Positions 26,720 through 37,577 are shown, numbered from the stretch's first letter. The stretch is 64,000 nucleotides of DNA from Robiginitomaculum antarcticum DSM 21748 (GCF_000365025.1 NZ_KB823011.1:764621-828620), one strand, 5' to 3'. A program made the numbers and translations. The notes: generated by a model from the letters alone, not told the origin.

Positions 26720-27703
26720 ATGCAAACACTTTTTAACACTGTTCAAAACTATCCTGTCAAAGGAGTTTTCCGTATTGCGCGGGACACAAAAACACAGATC
26801 GATGTGGTCGAGGCGCATATTGGCCGCGGTGGTCTGACCGGCCGCGGGGAATGTCGGCCCTATGCACGATATGACGAGACCCCGGATAGCGTAATTTCGC
26901 AAATTGAAACTATCAGACCACAAATCGAATCAGGAGCGCAGCGCAGCGCTTTACAGGATTTGCTGCCTGCCGGGGCAGCGCGAAATGCGCTGGATTGTGC
27001 GTTTTGGGATTTAGAAGCCAAAGCCGCAGACCGTCCGGTCTGGACACTGGCCGGGCTGCCTCCCCCGCAGCCTTTGCGCACGGCCTTTACGTTATCGCTA
27101 GACACGCCTGAAGCCATGGCCAAAGCGGCGAAGTCGGCTGCGCAGTATAAAGTTCTTAAAATCAAAATTGGCCGGAAAGACGGACTGGATTGCGCGAAGG
27201 CTATTATGACGGCCCGACCCGATGCGGAATTAATTGTAGATGCAAATGAAGCGCTTGATCCTAATGAACTTTCTGTATTCCGTCATGAACTGAGAGACTG
27301 GCCGGTTTTATTGATCGAACAGCCCGTACGTGCAGGATATATTGATGCATTCAATAATCCGGATGCGCTCCCTATACTCTGTGCGGATGAAGCCCTGCAT
27401 GAGCAATCCGATCTGGCCCGATTGTGGGCTCAAGGCTATCGCGCGGTTAACATCAAATTGGACAAATGCGGCGGATTAACTGCGGGCATTTGTTTGATGA
27501 GAGAGGCCAAGGATATGGGATTTGTAACAATGGCGGGATGTATGGTCGGCTCATCACTCGCGATGGCACCGATGTTTTTGCTGGCGCAACTGGCCGATAT
27601 TGTAGATCTGGATGGCCCTGCCCTGCTGTCACGGGACATCAACCATGGTTTAAAGTATAAAAAAGACTTGGTTTTTCCGCCTTCGCCGGAGCTTTGGGGA
27701 TAG
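26720..27703 (+). CDS. dgcA: N-acetyl-D-glutamate racemase / dipeptide epimerase (enolase superfamily)
   Basis: 327-aa muconate-lactonising subgroup enolase-superfamily enzyme. The capping domain is followed by a TIM barrel with catalytic KIKIG (Lys pair), metal ligands in VDANE, LIEQP and CADE, and the second catalytic lysine in NIKLDKCGG. The sequence best fits the DgcA/YcjG group, which epimerises L-Ala-D/L-Glu-type wall peptides or N-acetyl-D-glutamate. Substrate cannot be settled from sequence. With anmK in the same window it may serve murein-peptide recycling, which is inference. It is divergent from the mla operon with 50 bp between starts. Confidence 0.85.
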   Translation: MQTLFNTVQNYPVKGVFRIARDTKTQIDVVEAHIGRGGLTGRGECRPYARYDETPDSVISQIETIRPQIESGAQRSALQDLLPAGAARNALDCAFWDLEAKAADRPVWTLAGLPPPQPLRTAFTLSLDTPEAMAKAAKSAAQYKVLKIKIGRKDGLDCAKAIMTARPDAELIVDANEALDPNELSVFRHELRDWPVLLIEQPVRAGYIDAFNNPDALPILCADEALHEQSDLARLWAQGYRAVNIKLDKCGGLTAGICLMREAKDMGFVTMAGCMVGSSLAMAPMFLLAQLADIVDLDGPALLSRDINHGLKYKKDLVFPPSPELWG

Positions 27704-27714
27704 ACGCGGTGCAG

Positions 27715-28311
27715 CTAAGACGTTTTGGGAGATCCACCGCGAAGACGCGAACCAAAAATATCTGTTGTATCACGAAGGGAGTCCACGGATCGTGTCAGAC
27801 TCATCATCGATTCATGGTCTAGGGGTAAACTCTGGGTTTTTAATGCATCACGAAAAACGGCCTCTGCTTGACGCGCGGAGAGTAAAGCGGTTTCAAGATC
27901 GGAAAGTTCGCTGACAATATCCGTTGCGCTCGGGTTATTGAGCAAAAAGAGCTTCGCTGTATCATTTGTCATCGTGACATAATCATTAGCGCGGTCAATA
28001 TCTTCGACAATCATTTGCTCTTCGCTGCGGCGGGACAAATAATTACGGACAGGGTCAACAACCTCTCCCGTTTTTTTTAACCCGCGCACGAGGATATTAA
28101 CAGCGGATTGCGCTTTGTTTGTTGGATTTATGCGCGACCACCCTTCAGTCGAAAACACACTGGATAGTTTCCGCGCGCTCATCTTCACTTCTGAGCGATC
28201 CTGCACCTCGGCCTGTGACATGAGCGAACCGGATTGAACCGGCGCCATTTCGACAGTTGCGCAGGCCGCAAGTGAAACTCCAAGAGCAATAGCGATAGCA
28301 ATTTGTTTCAT
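27715..28311 (-). CDS. Hypothetical lipoprotein
   Basis: 198-aa protein with a lipoprotein signal ending SLAAC (lipid-bearing Cys about residue 17). The mature part is alpha-helical and charged, with no cysteine and no known motif (KMSARKLSSVFSTEGWSRINPTNKAQSAVNIL early, RSVDSLRDTTDIFGSRLRGG late). AAGGA lies 11 nt before the ATG. It stands alone, convergent with dgcA (11 bp between stops) and co-directional with the upstream NSS transporter, 146 bp away. Function unknown. Confidence 0.75.
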   Translation of the reverse strand: MKQIAIAIALGVSLAACATVEMAPVQSGSLMSQAEVQDRSEVKMSARKLSSVFSTEGWSRINPTNKAQSAVNILVRGLKKTGEVVDPVRNYLSRRSEEQMIVEDIDRANDYVTMTNDTAKLFLLNNPSATDIVSELSDLETALLSARQAEAVFRDALKTQSLPLDHESMMSLTRSVDSLRDTTDIFGSRLRGGSPKTS

Positions 28312-28457
28312 TCTGTGCAGTCCTTTGTCGGAATGTGTTCCCGGCGTTAAGTCTAATCTAATTTAACAAAGCTAGATTTATGTAATATGAATGCCGCATT
28401 ATTTTCTCAGTTTAACATGAGCAATGGCCCGCGTTAACCTTTAATTCTACCCCTAAT

Positions 28458-29891
28458 TTAAGGTGTCCCCAGTCCTATAATTGACCCGTACAGTTCCGGA
28501 AGAAACGTCTCAAAGACGCCGAATATCAATATCAATCCAATACTGATTGGCGCGACAAATCGGATCAATATATAAAGGAGATTGGCCATACCCTGGGATA
28601 TACCCGCCGCTTCGACATCGTAAATTGCTTTTTTCAAACGCCAGCCAACAAATAAGACCAGAAGCAGTCCTGAGAGCGGAAGCATGATGGTCGATGTCAA
28701 TTTGCCGTCAATCAGTCCGAAAAACCATGGCGAATAAATACAGAGCGCGCCAAGGGCCCACATCAGTAGACCCAGCATGATAGAGGCTTTGCCGCGGCTT
28801 TGATCAAACTTTTCGACCACATACGACACGGAGGGCTCAAACAGTGATATTGACGACGTAATAGCCGCAAAGAAAGCGAGGAAGAAAAATGCTGCACCGA
28901 CGAGTGGTGCGTTTGACAGAGCAACAGGAAGCGTCTGGAAGAAAAGACCTGCGCCTGAATTTACAGCGAGACCGTGTGAGAACACGATCGGGAAAACTGC
29001 CAGACCCGCTATAATAGCGACGGCGGTATCCGTCATGGCGACGAAAATCGACGAGCGCGGAATGCTAATGCTGCGCGGCAAATACGACCCATAGGTAATC
29101 ATAATTGCGCTACCAATTCCAATTGAGAAGAAGGCCTGTCCGAGTGCACCGCGGATTGTATCAATATTGACCTTGCCCCAATCCGGTGTGAACAAAAAGC
29201 CTAGCGCAGCTGCGCCGCCATTTGTCTGTTCACCATCCAAAATAATGGGCGTATTAAAACCCGTATAAAGGCTATAAATAGAAAGTCCCGCTAAGAGAGC
29301 GAAAAAGAGCGGCATCAAGAACTTTGCCGTCGCCTCAATCCCTCTATTGACCCCGCGGGACACCAAAAAAGACGTAAAGGCCGCAAACAAAGTGAACCAG
29401 CCAAAAACCTTAAAATGCGAGCTCCAAATTGCCGATCCGTCTTCGTTTTTACCAATGGCATCAGTTCCGAATTGGCTGGCAATCTGATCAGGCGTTAAAC
29501 CCTCAAAGGCGCCAAAAAGAAATTTCGGAATATACATTAATACCCATGCCGCCACGACACAGTAAAAGCTGACGATCAAAAACGCAGCGACCATCCCGAT
29601 CCAGGCAAAACTCGCCCAGCCCTTGGATACACCGGACTGCACAGTCAAATCTTCAACGCTCATGACGGCGCTGGATGCCTGTCCGGCCCGACCAACCAAA
29701 TATTCGCTCATCAACACCGGAATTCCGATAAACAAAACGCATATGAAGTAAATGATAACAAATGCACCGCCGCCATTAGATCCAGCCTCGGCAGAAAATC
29801 TCCATAGATTTCCGAGACCTACAGAAGAGCCGACTGCAGCCATGATAAAAGCAAAACGTGATGACCACTGGGCCGTGCCTGGTGCTGCCAT
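28458..29891 (-). CDS. Neurotransmitter:sodium symporter family transporter
   Basis: 477-aa transporter of the SNF/NSS family with about 11-12 TM helices. The unwound TM1 sodium/substrate motif is AAVGSSVGLGNLWRF near the N-terminus; AGSNGGGAFVIIYFICVLFIGIPVLMSEYLVGR follows as TM2, and the TM6 unwinding and TM8 regions are recognisable. Bacterial members such as LeuT and MhsT take up amino acids with sodium. A lone NSS gene fits a marine, sodium-rich habitat. GGGGGA precedes the ATG. The substrate is not predictable. Confidence 0.92.
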   Translation of the reverse strand: MAAPGTAQWSSRFAFIMAAVGSSVGLGNLWRFSAEAGSNGGGAFVIIYFICVLFIGIPVLMSEYLVGRAGQASSAVMSVEDLTVQSGVSKGWASFAWIGMVAAFLIVSFYCVVAAWVLMYIPKFLFGAFEGLTPDQIASQFGTDAIGKNEDGSAIWSSHFKVFGWFTLFAAFTSFLVSRGVNRGIEATAKFLMPLFFALLAGLSIYSLYTGFNTPIILDGEQTNGGAAALGFLFTPDWGKVNIDTIRGALGQAFFSIGIGSAIMITYGSYLPRSISIPRSSIFVAMTDTAVAIIAGLAVFPIVFSHGLAVNSGAGLFFQTLPVALSNAPLVGAAFFFLAFFAAITSSISLFEPSVSYVVEKFDQSRGKASIMLGLLMWALGALCIYSPWFFGLIDGKLTSTIMLPLSGLLLVLFVGWRLKKAIYDVEAAGISQGMANLLYILIRFVAPISIGLILIFGVFETFLPELYGSIIGLGTP

Positions 29892-30067
29892 AAATTCCCC
29901 CGAAAGTTGATCGACACAAAGACGATTTATATTTTCTTAACAGTCTCAATTGTTTGGCGCTAAATCAAGCAAAAAACGGCAGCTGTCTGCAGCAAGTTAA
30001 TCGCGTTTTTTTACACATTGGTTATAATTTAATCTTAGGTTGAAAATATATTAGCTTCGGAGTTGTT

Positions 30068-30970
30068 ATGCTTGCCCCAAAATCCAATATTTCTCTTACT
30101 CCGCAAACCGAAAAAAGTGCTGCTGCACCGAAAGACGGCGGACACTCAAAACTTCACAGCACGTCCAAACCGCGCAGTGAAAACTCTTTAACACAATCCA
30201 AACCGGTCTCTAAAACTGCAAATATGCTGAATGTTCTAGTTGCGGAAGACAATTACACAAACCGGGTTTTAACCCGGACTCTGTTACAACGCTGCGGATT
30301 TAACCCAACGCTTGTCAATAATGGATATGAGGTTATCGGGGCGTGCCGTATACAAAAATTCGATCTCATTCTTATGGACATTGATATGCCGCAGCTTAAC
30401 GGTATAGAGGCGACGCAATATTTAAGGCGCCATTCGGGTGCAAATCAGACGACTATAATCGTTGCCCTCACCGCCTACGATTCCCCTTCGGAAAAATATA
30501 CCTATCAACATAGCGGGGTCGATCACGTTATAGCCAAACCGCTTAGACCTGACGCCTTAGCCCATATATTGGAAACACATTTCGAGATAGAACATAATCT
30601 ACCGCGTGATCCTGACTTTAAAATATCACAAGGCAGCTGTGTTATTGATGCCAGTATTATCGGGACCCTAGCCGCGCAATATGATATTTCTGATTTAAAA
30701 TCTGTATTTAAATCATTCTGGGCTATTGCAGACGGTCTTTATAAGGATATGGCCGCAGCTTTCGACCAATGGAACGATCATGAACTTGGGCAAGCTGGTC
30801 ACGCGCTCAAAGGCGCAGCAGCAAATATTGGTCTGAGCGAAATATCCGGCATTGCCGCAACCCTGTCCAAAGCGAGCCCTGCTCAAGCCGGCCCGATATT
30901 AGCGCAGCTTGATGCTGCGATTTCGCGCGGAAAAAAGGCTTTAAGAGTGTTTGTACGAGAAATGTCTTAG
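30068..30970 (+). CDS. Receiver-HPt fusion protein (orphan phosphorelay component)
   Basis: 300-aa protein. An N-terminal low-complexity Ser/Lys/Pro region (1-50) precedes a receiver domain (about 53-172) with acid pocket E60-D61, phospho-acceptor D104, T135 and K157. A C-terminal HPt domain (about 190-300) carries H245 in GHALKGAAANIGL. All catalytic residues are intact. No kinase or output domain is present, so it probably shuttles phosphate between partners. This resembles the C-terminal part of a hybrid kinase that has become independent. GGAG precedes the ATG; it is convergent with rodA. Confidence 0.85.
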   Translation: MLAPKSNISLTPQTEKSAAAPKDGGHSKLHSTSKPRSENSLTQSKPVSKTANMLNVLVAEDNYTNRVLTRTLLQRCGFNPTLVNNGYEVIGACRIQKFDLILMDIDMPQLNGIEATQYLRRHSGANQTTIIVALTAYDSPSEKYTYQHSGVDHVIAKPLRPDALAHILETHFEIEHNLPRDPDFKISQGSCVIDASIIGTLAAQYDISDLKSVFKSFWAIADGLYKDMAAAFDQWNDHELGQAGHALKGAAANIGLSEISGIAATLSKASPAQAGPILAQLDAAISRGKKALRVFVREMS

Positions 30971-30979
30971 AACTGCGGG

Positions 30980-32122
30980 CTATAACAGCAAACCTGCGCC
31001 GCGCGGCAAATCCGAATTGCGGTGAACATGGGCGGACAAAATTAGACCGAAACCGGCGAGAACAACCAGCATCACTGTGCCGCCGTAAGAAATCAACGGG
31101 AGCGGTACACCAACAACGGGCGCGAGGCCCGTGACCATCGCCAGATTGATATAGACATAGAGCATAAATGTCGCGGTAATCCCTGCTATCATTAACTTAG
31201 AGAACACGTTTTTCATTCGCGCCGCAATAATCATGCATATCGCCGCTATACCCATATAAAGCGCCATCATGCCTATTCCACCTAGAAGGCCGAACTGTTC
31301 GCCGATAACAGTGAAAATAAAATCGGTACGGTTTTCGGGCACGTAATCGAGATTAGCCTGGGTGCCTTTCATAAAGCCTTTACCGTTAACTCCGCCCGAT
31401 CCCAGAGCAATCTTTGACTGGGTGATATGATAGCTGGCCCCTGACGGATCCCGCGACGGATCCAAAAATGTCCAAATGCGTTCACGCTGATAGTCTTTAA
31501 GACCAAATTTATAAAATAGCGGTACAGCGATAGCGGCAGCGATAAGGCCGCTGCCGATAATGCGCCACCGTACGCCTGCCAGAAAAATAATCATGAGTCC
31601 CGGGGCGATAATAAGCAGGGTGGTTCCAAGGTCGGGCTGCCGCAAAACCAGCAATGCCGGCAAAGCAATGATAATTAATGCGCCGAGAACCCCTGTCGGC
31701 TTTGAGATGCGCCAGTCCGGTAAATCATGATAAAATCTGGCGAGAGCAAGAACCACTGCCAGCTTCATAATTTCCGAAGGCTGTATTCGCGTCACATATA
31801 TGTCCAGCCAGCGCTGTGATCCATTTACGGATACACCAAACACCTCAACGCCAATCAACAATAAAAGCGATGCGAGATATGCCGGATAGGCCATACCGAA
31901 CCAAAAGCGAAAATCAATAACGGCAATCAGAATCATCAGGGACAACCCCATAATCAAACGCGTCAAATGTTGCTGGGCGCCTGCATCCCAGACGCCTTTG
32001 GTCGAGGCGTAGATCATAGCTACGCCCAGCAAGCCCGTCATAAAAATCAGCGTCGGAAGCAGCCAGTCAATCTCGAATAGCTTTCCACGCAACCCCCCAT
32101 ATTCAGATCGCCGGGTAATCAT
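30980..32122 (-). CDS. rodA: Rod-shape SEDS peptidoglycan glycosyltransferase RodA
   Basis: 380-aa polytopic SEDS polymerase with about 10 TM helices. It synthesises glycan strands from lipid II together with PBP2 during elongation. SEDS hallmarks are HLTRLIMGLSLMILIAVIDFRF, QPSEIMKLAVVLALARF, LRQPDLGTTLLI, KIALGSGGVNGKGF with FIFTVIGEQFGLLGG, and PLPLISYGGTVMLV near the end. It is the last gene of mreB-mreC-mreD-mrdA-rodA and overlaps mrdA by one base (TAATG), so it is coupled. RodA is preferred over FtsW because of this linkage. Confidence 0.96.
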   Translation of the reverse strand: MITRRSEYGGLRGKLFEIDWLLPTLIFMTGLLGVAMIYASTKGVWDAGAQQHLTRLIMGLSLMILIAVIDFRFWFGMAYPAYLASLLLLIGVEVFGVSVNGSQRWLDIYVTRIQPSEIMKLAVVLALARFYHDLPDWRISKPTGVLGALIIIALPALLVLRQPDLGTTLLIIAPGLMIIFLAGVRWRIIGSGLIAAAIAVPLFYKFGLKDYQRERIWTFLDPSRDPSGASYHITQSKIALGSGGVNGKGFMKGTQANLDYVPENRTDFIFTVIGEQFGLLGGIGMMALYMGIAAICMIIAARMKNVFSKLMIAGITATFMLYVYINLAMVTGLAPVVGVPLPLISYGGTVMLVVLAGFGLILSAHVHRNSDLPRGAGLLL

Positions 32123-33969
32123 TACATGTCCTCTGTAAGGTTTGCGCGCGTCTCATATCCATCAGAAGCGAGCGCGCTTCGGAGCATGCCGCGGACCATA
32201 TCAGCCGCTTTTCTCGCCCCGGAGCCGCCATGCTCGACAATGCAGCTCGCGGCGAAGCGCGGATTATCGAAAGGCGCATAACCGACAAAAATTGAGTGAT
32301 CGCGAAACTTCCAGGGAAGTTCTTCATTTCTGCGTACGCGTACGGCGCGCTCTGCAGCAGATATTCCTTTGACTTGGCCTGTGCCCGTTTTTCCGGCCAT
32401 TTTCACCCCTTCAAAACCCATAGAATTCGGACGATACGCTGTCCCTCCGGGTTCTTCGCAAACCGCATACATCGCGCTTTGCATATGTCCTAAGTGTTCA
32501 GGGTTGACCTTCAAAAGATCAAAATCGGGAACGCCGCCACCAACAATAAGATGCGGAGTCACGGCATATTTGCCATTAGCAAGTCGTGCGGCCATAACGG
32601 CAAGTTGTAGCGGCGTGGCCAGAACAAAACCCTGACCGATTGATGCATTAAAGCTATCGCCCGTACGCCACGCATCATTAAGGTGGTTACGTTTCCATTC
32701 GTCATCTGGGAGAAGTCCCGGCGACTGCCCCTCAATTCCAATATCAAAGGTTTGACCCAAACCCATGCGAAGGCCCATCTGTTTGATACGGTCTATCCCA
32801 ATACGCTCAGCCATTGTATAAAAATAACTATCACAACTATGCTTCACAGCATTACGCATATCCATCCGGCCATGACCGCGGCGTTTCCAGCAATGGAACG
32901 TCCGCGGGCCGAGCTGCACTTTGCCTTTACAAAAAACGCTTTCATTTGGGTTTATCAAACCGTTTTCCAGCCCGGCCATAGCGACGACCATCTTAAAAGT
33001 TGAGGCTGGCGGATATCCACCGCCAATGACTTTATTAAATTGCGGGCGCTTCTCATCGGCGTTCATGCGGTCCATATCCGCTTGGGTGAGTCCGCTGACA
33101 AATAAATTGGCGTCAAATGTCGGCATAGATAACAATACGCGAAGCTCTCCCGTCTGTACGTCCATTACTACTGCGCCGCCGCTTTCCTCGCCGAAGGCTT
33201 TAGCCGTCTGCGTTTGTAGCTTTGAATCGATAGTTAAATAAACGTCCTCGCCCGGACGTGCGGCATCCGATTCATTCGGGAATTCACGCACGATTCGGCC
33301 CAGCGCATTGACTTCGACTTTCAATCGGCCGCGCTCGCCCCGAAGGCGCTTATCGACCACAGCCTCAACACCGGTTTTGCCGATCTGAAACGTCGGCTGC
33401 CGCAGCAGCGGGTTATCGTCTTCTTCCAGAGCCTTTGGTCCGGGCTTACCGACATAGCCTAAGATATGTGAAAACTCGCCATCCGGTGGATATTGCCGCG
33501 TTTGGCCCGATTGCGGGATTACGCCGGGCAGATCCGGCAAGTTTAGGTTTAACGCGGCGAACTGTTCCCATGTTAAATGATCTTCAATCAAAACCGGGAC
33601 AAAACCGCGATTGCGCTTGATATCACGTTGAATGCGCTGTGATTGTCTCTCTCCAATATCCAAAAATGTTGAGAGATGCCTGAGTGTTAAATCTATGTTT
33701 TCTATCCGCTCAGGAACAATCATCAGCCGGTAATCCATACGGTTCGTAGCGAGCGCAAAACCGTTACGGTCTATGATCCGCCCGCGATCCGGCACGATAA
33801 TCTGAAAATTAAACTGGTTATTTTCAGACAGCGTCCGGTAATCTTGTCCGTGAACGACCTGCAAATTATGCAATCGCGCGCCAATAATGCCAAATAGAGT
33901 CATTCCCCCGCCGCCCAAAACCAAAGCGCGTCGTGAAAATTCCTTGTTTAACTTTTCTCTGTCACTCAT
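32122..33969 (-). CDS. mrdA: Penicillin-binding protein 2 (elongation transpeptidase)
   Basis: 615-aa class B PBP. One TM anchor (ALVLGGGGMTLFGIIGARL, about 15-33) is followed by the pedestal domain with RGRIIDRNG and the transpeptidase domain. Catalytic residues are the nucleophile S323 in STFK (323-326), SCD at 378-380 and KTGT at 527-530. It cross-links peptides on strands polymerised by RodA and is the mecillinam target in other species. It overlaps mreD by ATGA. Length and motifs are normal. Confidence 0.96.
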   Translation of the reverse strand: MSDREKLNKEFSRRALVLGGGGMTLFGIIGARLHNLQVVHGQDYRTLSENNQFNFQIIVPDRGRIIDRNGFALATNRMDYRLMIVPERIENIDLTLRHLSTFLDIGERQSQRIQRDIKRNRGFVPVLIEDHLTWEQFAALNLNLPDLPGVIPQSGQTRQYPPDGEFSHILGYVGKPGPKALEEDDNPLLRQPTFQIGKTGVEAVVDKRLRGERGRLKVEVNALGRIVREFPNESDAARPGEDVYLTIDSKLQTQTAKAFGEESGGAVVMDVQTGELRVLLSMPTFDANLFVSGLTQADMDRMNADEKRPQFNKVIGGGYPPASTFKMVVAMAGLENGLINPNESVFCKGKVQLGPRTFHCWKRRGHGRMDMRNAVKHSCDSYFYTMAERIGIDRIKQMGLRMGLGQTFDIGIEGQSPGLLPDDEWKRNHLNDAWRTGDSFNASIGQGFVLATPLQLAVMAARLANGKYAVTPHLIVGGGVPDFDLLKVNPEHLGHMQSAMYAVCEEPGGTAYRPNSMGFEGVKMAGKTGTGQVKGISAAERAVRVRRNEELPWKFRDHSIFVGYAPFDNPRFAASCIVEHGGSGARKAADMVRGMLRSALASDGYETRANLTEDM

Positions 33970-34499
33970 GTCCGAGCCCGGCGAAGGTCTACGCGCCCCG
34001 TCAGCGCATTTAGTATATCACGGAACCAGAATATGACGGCAAATAAAAGTATCGATAGCAGCCCGCATGCCAGCAAGGTGACGAGGTTAGGGAACTTCCC
34101 CAATGACAGGGCTCCAAATATGGACGTCATTGCACTAAGCGCCAGACACCACAGGCTGTATATTACGATATTAGATATCTTGGCTCTGGGCAGAATTTGC
34201 TGCGCCGGATTGGTCACGGCGTAAAGAAGTGCATAGCTCAAGGCAAACAGCCCTAGCGGCCCTCCCGAAACCAAGTCTTGAAACAGCCCGATAAGCAGCG
34301 CGCAGAAAACAGACACGCCGTAGTCAGCGCGATAAGGCCATAAGTAAATCGCCGCTGCCGGGAGAAATAGCGGTGTAACGGTTAGCCATGGACTGCTAAA
34401 ATCAATTGCCGATACAAGAACAAGTATCAGTCCGAAGCCCAGCCCTTGAAAGGCATAGAGGACGGATTGAGATCGGCTGATACGTCCGCGGATCATCAT
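33966..34499 (-). CDS. mreD: Rod-shape determining membrane protein MreD
   Basis: 177-aa inner-membrane protein with about five to six TM segments and almost no extramembrane domain. MreD is poorly conserved; the call rests on size, hydropathy, the GLFQDLVSGGPLGLFALSYA segment seen in many MreD proteins, and its place between mreC and mrdA with ATGA overlaps on both sides. MreD supports the elongasome together with MreC and RodA/PBP2. Confidence 0.92.
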   Translation of the reverse strand: MMIRGRISRSQSVLYAFQGLGFGLILVLVSAIDFSSPWLTVTPLFLPAAAIYLWPYRADYGVSVFCALLIGLFQDLVSGGPLGLFALSYALLYAVTNPAQQILPRAKISNIVIYSLWCLALSAMTSIFGALSLGKFPNLVTLLACGLLSILLFAVIFWFRDILNALTGRVDLRRART

Positions 34500-35482
34500 G
34501 GTTGCGGCTCCGTCACAGGCTCGGCAAGAGTATCTGACTGCGATAAAGACTGCTCGGAAATAAGCTCAATCAAGGCCGTGAGTCTGTCATCGCGGCGCGG
34601 CGCAATAGGGGCGTCCTCATTGTCTGCGAGTTCATCGGTCAACAGCTCAGAGACAGGAGGAGCAATGGCATAAAACGGCTGTACCCACATCCAATCAATC
34701 GACCGGCGCGAGAATAGCCGAACCCGCCGCCCCGTCTCTTCGGTACCAAATACGGTGCCAATCGGCAGGCCGCGCGGTAGAACGCCGTCATCCCCGCTGG
34801 TTACAACTTCGTCGCCATCTACCCAGTCCCCATCCCCGACAAAACTAAGCTGCGGTGAGGCCGAATTATCTCCGGCAAGAATGGCCCGCTCACGGCTCCG
34901 TAAATTTATAACCGGAATACGGCTGCTTAGATCGCGTACAGAGATAACCCGCGCCGAACTTCGGCCTGTCCGAATGACGCGGCCATAGAGCCCGTCCTTC
35001 GTTAAAACCGCCTGCCCCTTTTGAACGCCTTGATTTCTTCCCGAATTAATTAGAGCGGAATGCACAAATGGGCCGTTTTGCTCACTGACAGCCCGCACCG
35101 TAATGCGCGTTCGAAACCGCCCCGTTTCAATGTCCGCGCCAAATATATCTTTCAGATAGGACACCTCGGCTTTAACAGCCTTATAATCTTGCTCGACAAG
35201 ACGTAGGCGGGTGTTTTCAGCCTCCAAAGTGCCATTTCTTTCGACAAGATCGCGGTAATCTCGAAAACCTGACAGCAGATTTTCAGTGCCGCGAACCGGC
35301 ATATTTAAAACACTGAGAGCCTTGGTACTCAAAGTCTCAGCAGGCTGACGTACGCCTCCGAGGGGTTGCCGTCCATTAAGTCCGAGTAAAAACAAAATAA
35401 TGGCAAAGATCAGCGCAAGAATTGCGACGCGTCGCACCATTGATTGGCGGGCATTGGACGGGTCGGTATCATAACGTGCCAT
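34496..35482 (-). CDS. mreC: Rod-shape determining protein MreC
   Basis: 328-aa bitopic protein. A TM helix at about 15-33 (AILALIFAIILFLLGL) is followed by a periplasmic coiled coil (about 65-110) and the MreC beta-domain pair (about 120-275). The beta domain includes SALINSGRNQGVQKGQAVLT and DEVVTSGDDGVLPRGLPIG. The C-terminal 50 residues are acidic and disordered. MreC binds PBP2 and activates RodA-PBP2. AGGA precedes the ATG; the gap to mreB is 37 bp. Confidence 0.95.
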   Translation of the reverse strand: MARYDTDPSNARQSMVRRVAILALIFAIILFLLGLNGRQPLGGVRQPAETLSTKALSVLNMPVRGTENLLSGFRDYRDLVERNGTLEAENTRLRLVEQDYKAVKAEVSYLKDIFGADIETGRFRTRITVRAVSEQNGPFVHSALINSGRNQGVQKGQAVLTKDGLYGRVIRTGRSSARVISVRDLSSRIPVINLRSRERAILAGDNSASPQLSFVGDGDWVDGDEVVTSGDDGVLPRGLPIGTVFGTEETGRRVRLFSRRSIDWMWVQPFYAIAPPVSELLTDELADNEDAPIAPRRDDRLTALIELISEQSLSQSDTLAEPVTEPQP

Positions 35483-35519
35483 GAACCGATCCTACGCACA
35501 TGTTGCGAAAAAGTGTCGG

Positions 35520-36626
<1,107 letters not shown>

Positions 36627-36705
36627 TCAAATGTAGCGACTCGTCGTAAGTAATGAGTTAAGTTCTTATCGGCTTTAGATAATTAAATGCAAGCATTTCG
36701 CTGTA

Positions 36706-37404
36706 TTAGAGCGGCTCCACAGGCAAAATATTTGCGCGTTTGGCCGCGCGGCTGCGGGCAAGGACGTAACCAATCCCGATGACAATAATAAAACCGATCA
36801 TCGCCAAAGCAATACGCCACGGATCACCGGACAAGGCTGCAATCAGACTTTCCCCTAAAAAGGCAATCGCCAATATCTTAGGCATTATACCCAGAGCCGT
36901 ACCGCCAAGATAATGGATGAATTTCATGCCGGACATTCCCGCCGCCATATTCACCAAAACAAACGGGCCGCTTGGCACGAGGCGAACACCGAAACTTACC
37001 CAAAATCCACTTTTTCTGAGGCGCGCAACAAAACGCTCTACCCACGGACGCCGCAACCTTGCCAGATGCTTCTCACCTAAGAGACGCCCGGCCCAGAAAT
37101 CGACCGCCGCCGATATCATTGTCGCAAGCCAGCTATAAGCCGCGCCCATGACGGGACCGAAAGCGATCACGCTTGCCCCTATCAAAGCCCATTGCGGAAC
37201 ACCTATAAATGCGGCCAGTACGAAAACCAGGATTAATATGAGAACAGCCCATGGTGAATCGGAGAGACCTGACAAAAGCGTATTTACGTCACTTTCGGTT
37301 ATACCGAAAACATGACGCGCAACCATAAAAAGCGCCACGACCGCAATCGCGCCGCCAATTAAAAGCAAAGTTGGTCTAAGGCGGTTTTCGGGTGAATTAC
37401 TCAT
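36706..37404 (-). CDS. TMEM64/TVP38 (VTT/DedA-like) membrane protein
   Basis: 232-aa protein with about five to six hydrophobic segments. The VTT domain is shown by FIGVPQWALIGASVIAFGPVMGAAYSWLATMISA and the conserved FGVRLVPSGPFVLVNMAAGMSGM, equivalent to the F-x-R-x-x-P-x-x-P/S-F motif of the SNARE-associated family. Relatives are implicated in lipid scrambling or undecaprenyl-phosphate recycling, so a role beside the elongasome operon is plausible but unproven. The stop lies 145 bp upstream of the mreB start; probably separate transcription. Confidence 0.88.
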   Translation of the reverse strand: MSNSPENRLRPTLLLIGGAIAVVALFMVARHVFGITESDVNTLLSGLSDSPWAVLILILVFVLAAFIGVPQWALIGASVIAFGPVMGAAYSWLATMISAAVDFWAGRLLGEKHLARLRRPWVERFVARLRKSGFWVSFGVRLVPSGPFVLVNMAAGMSGMKFIHYLGGTALGIMPKILAIAFLGESLIAALSGDPWRIALAMIGFIIVIGIGYVLARSRAAKRANILPVEPL

Positions 37405-37458
37405 AGTTTGGCCTAGCGTGATTTAATATTTTATCCAAGCTAAGCTGCGATAAACGCT

Positions 37459-37483
37459 AAAAAAAAGAGCCGCTAAAAGCGGC
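37459..37483 (-). terminator. Intrinsic terminator downstream of miaA
   Basis: On the minus strand a 6-bp GC-rich stem (GCCGCT/AGCGGC, 3-nt loop, 37469-37483) is followed by TCTTTTTTTT (37459-37468). It lies 94 nt beyond the miaA stop. A second short palindrome (37486-37499) precedes it without a T run. Confidence 0.8.
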
Positions 37484-37577
37484 CCGTCTCAAATGAGACT
37501 AAGAGTTTACGCATGACTGTTCCAAAACTGGAACACTCAAGCAATAATTCACCCGACCTCATAGGTCAAATAGAAAT

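Noticed and set aside
30029-30043. TTAA-N7-TTGA upstream of the REC-HPt gene, near the CtrA consensus
   Set aside because: One mismatch in a short motif that occurs often by chance; a similar near-miss lies at 4943-4957. Not supported without a genome-wide motif test.
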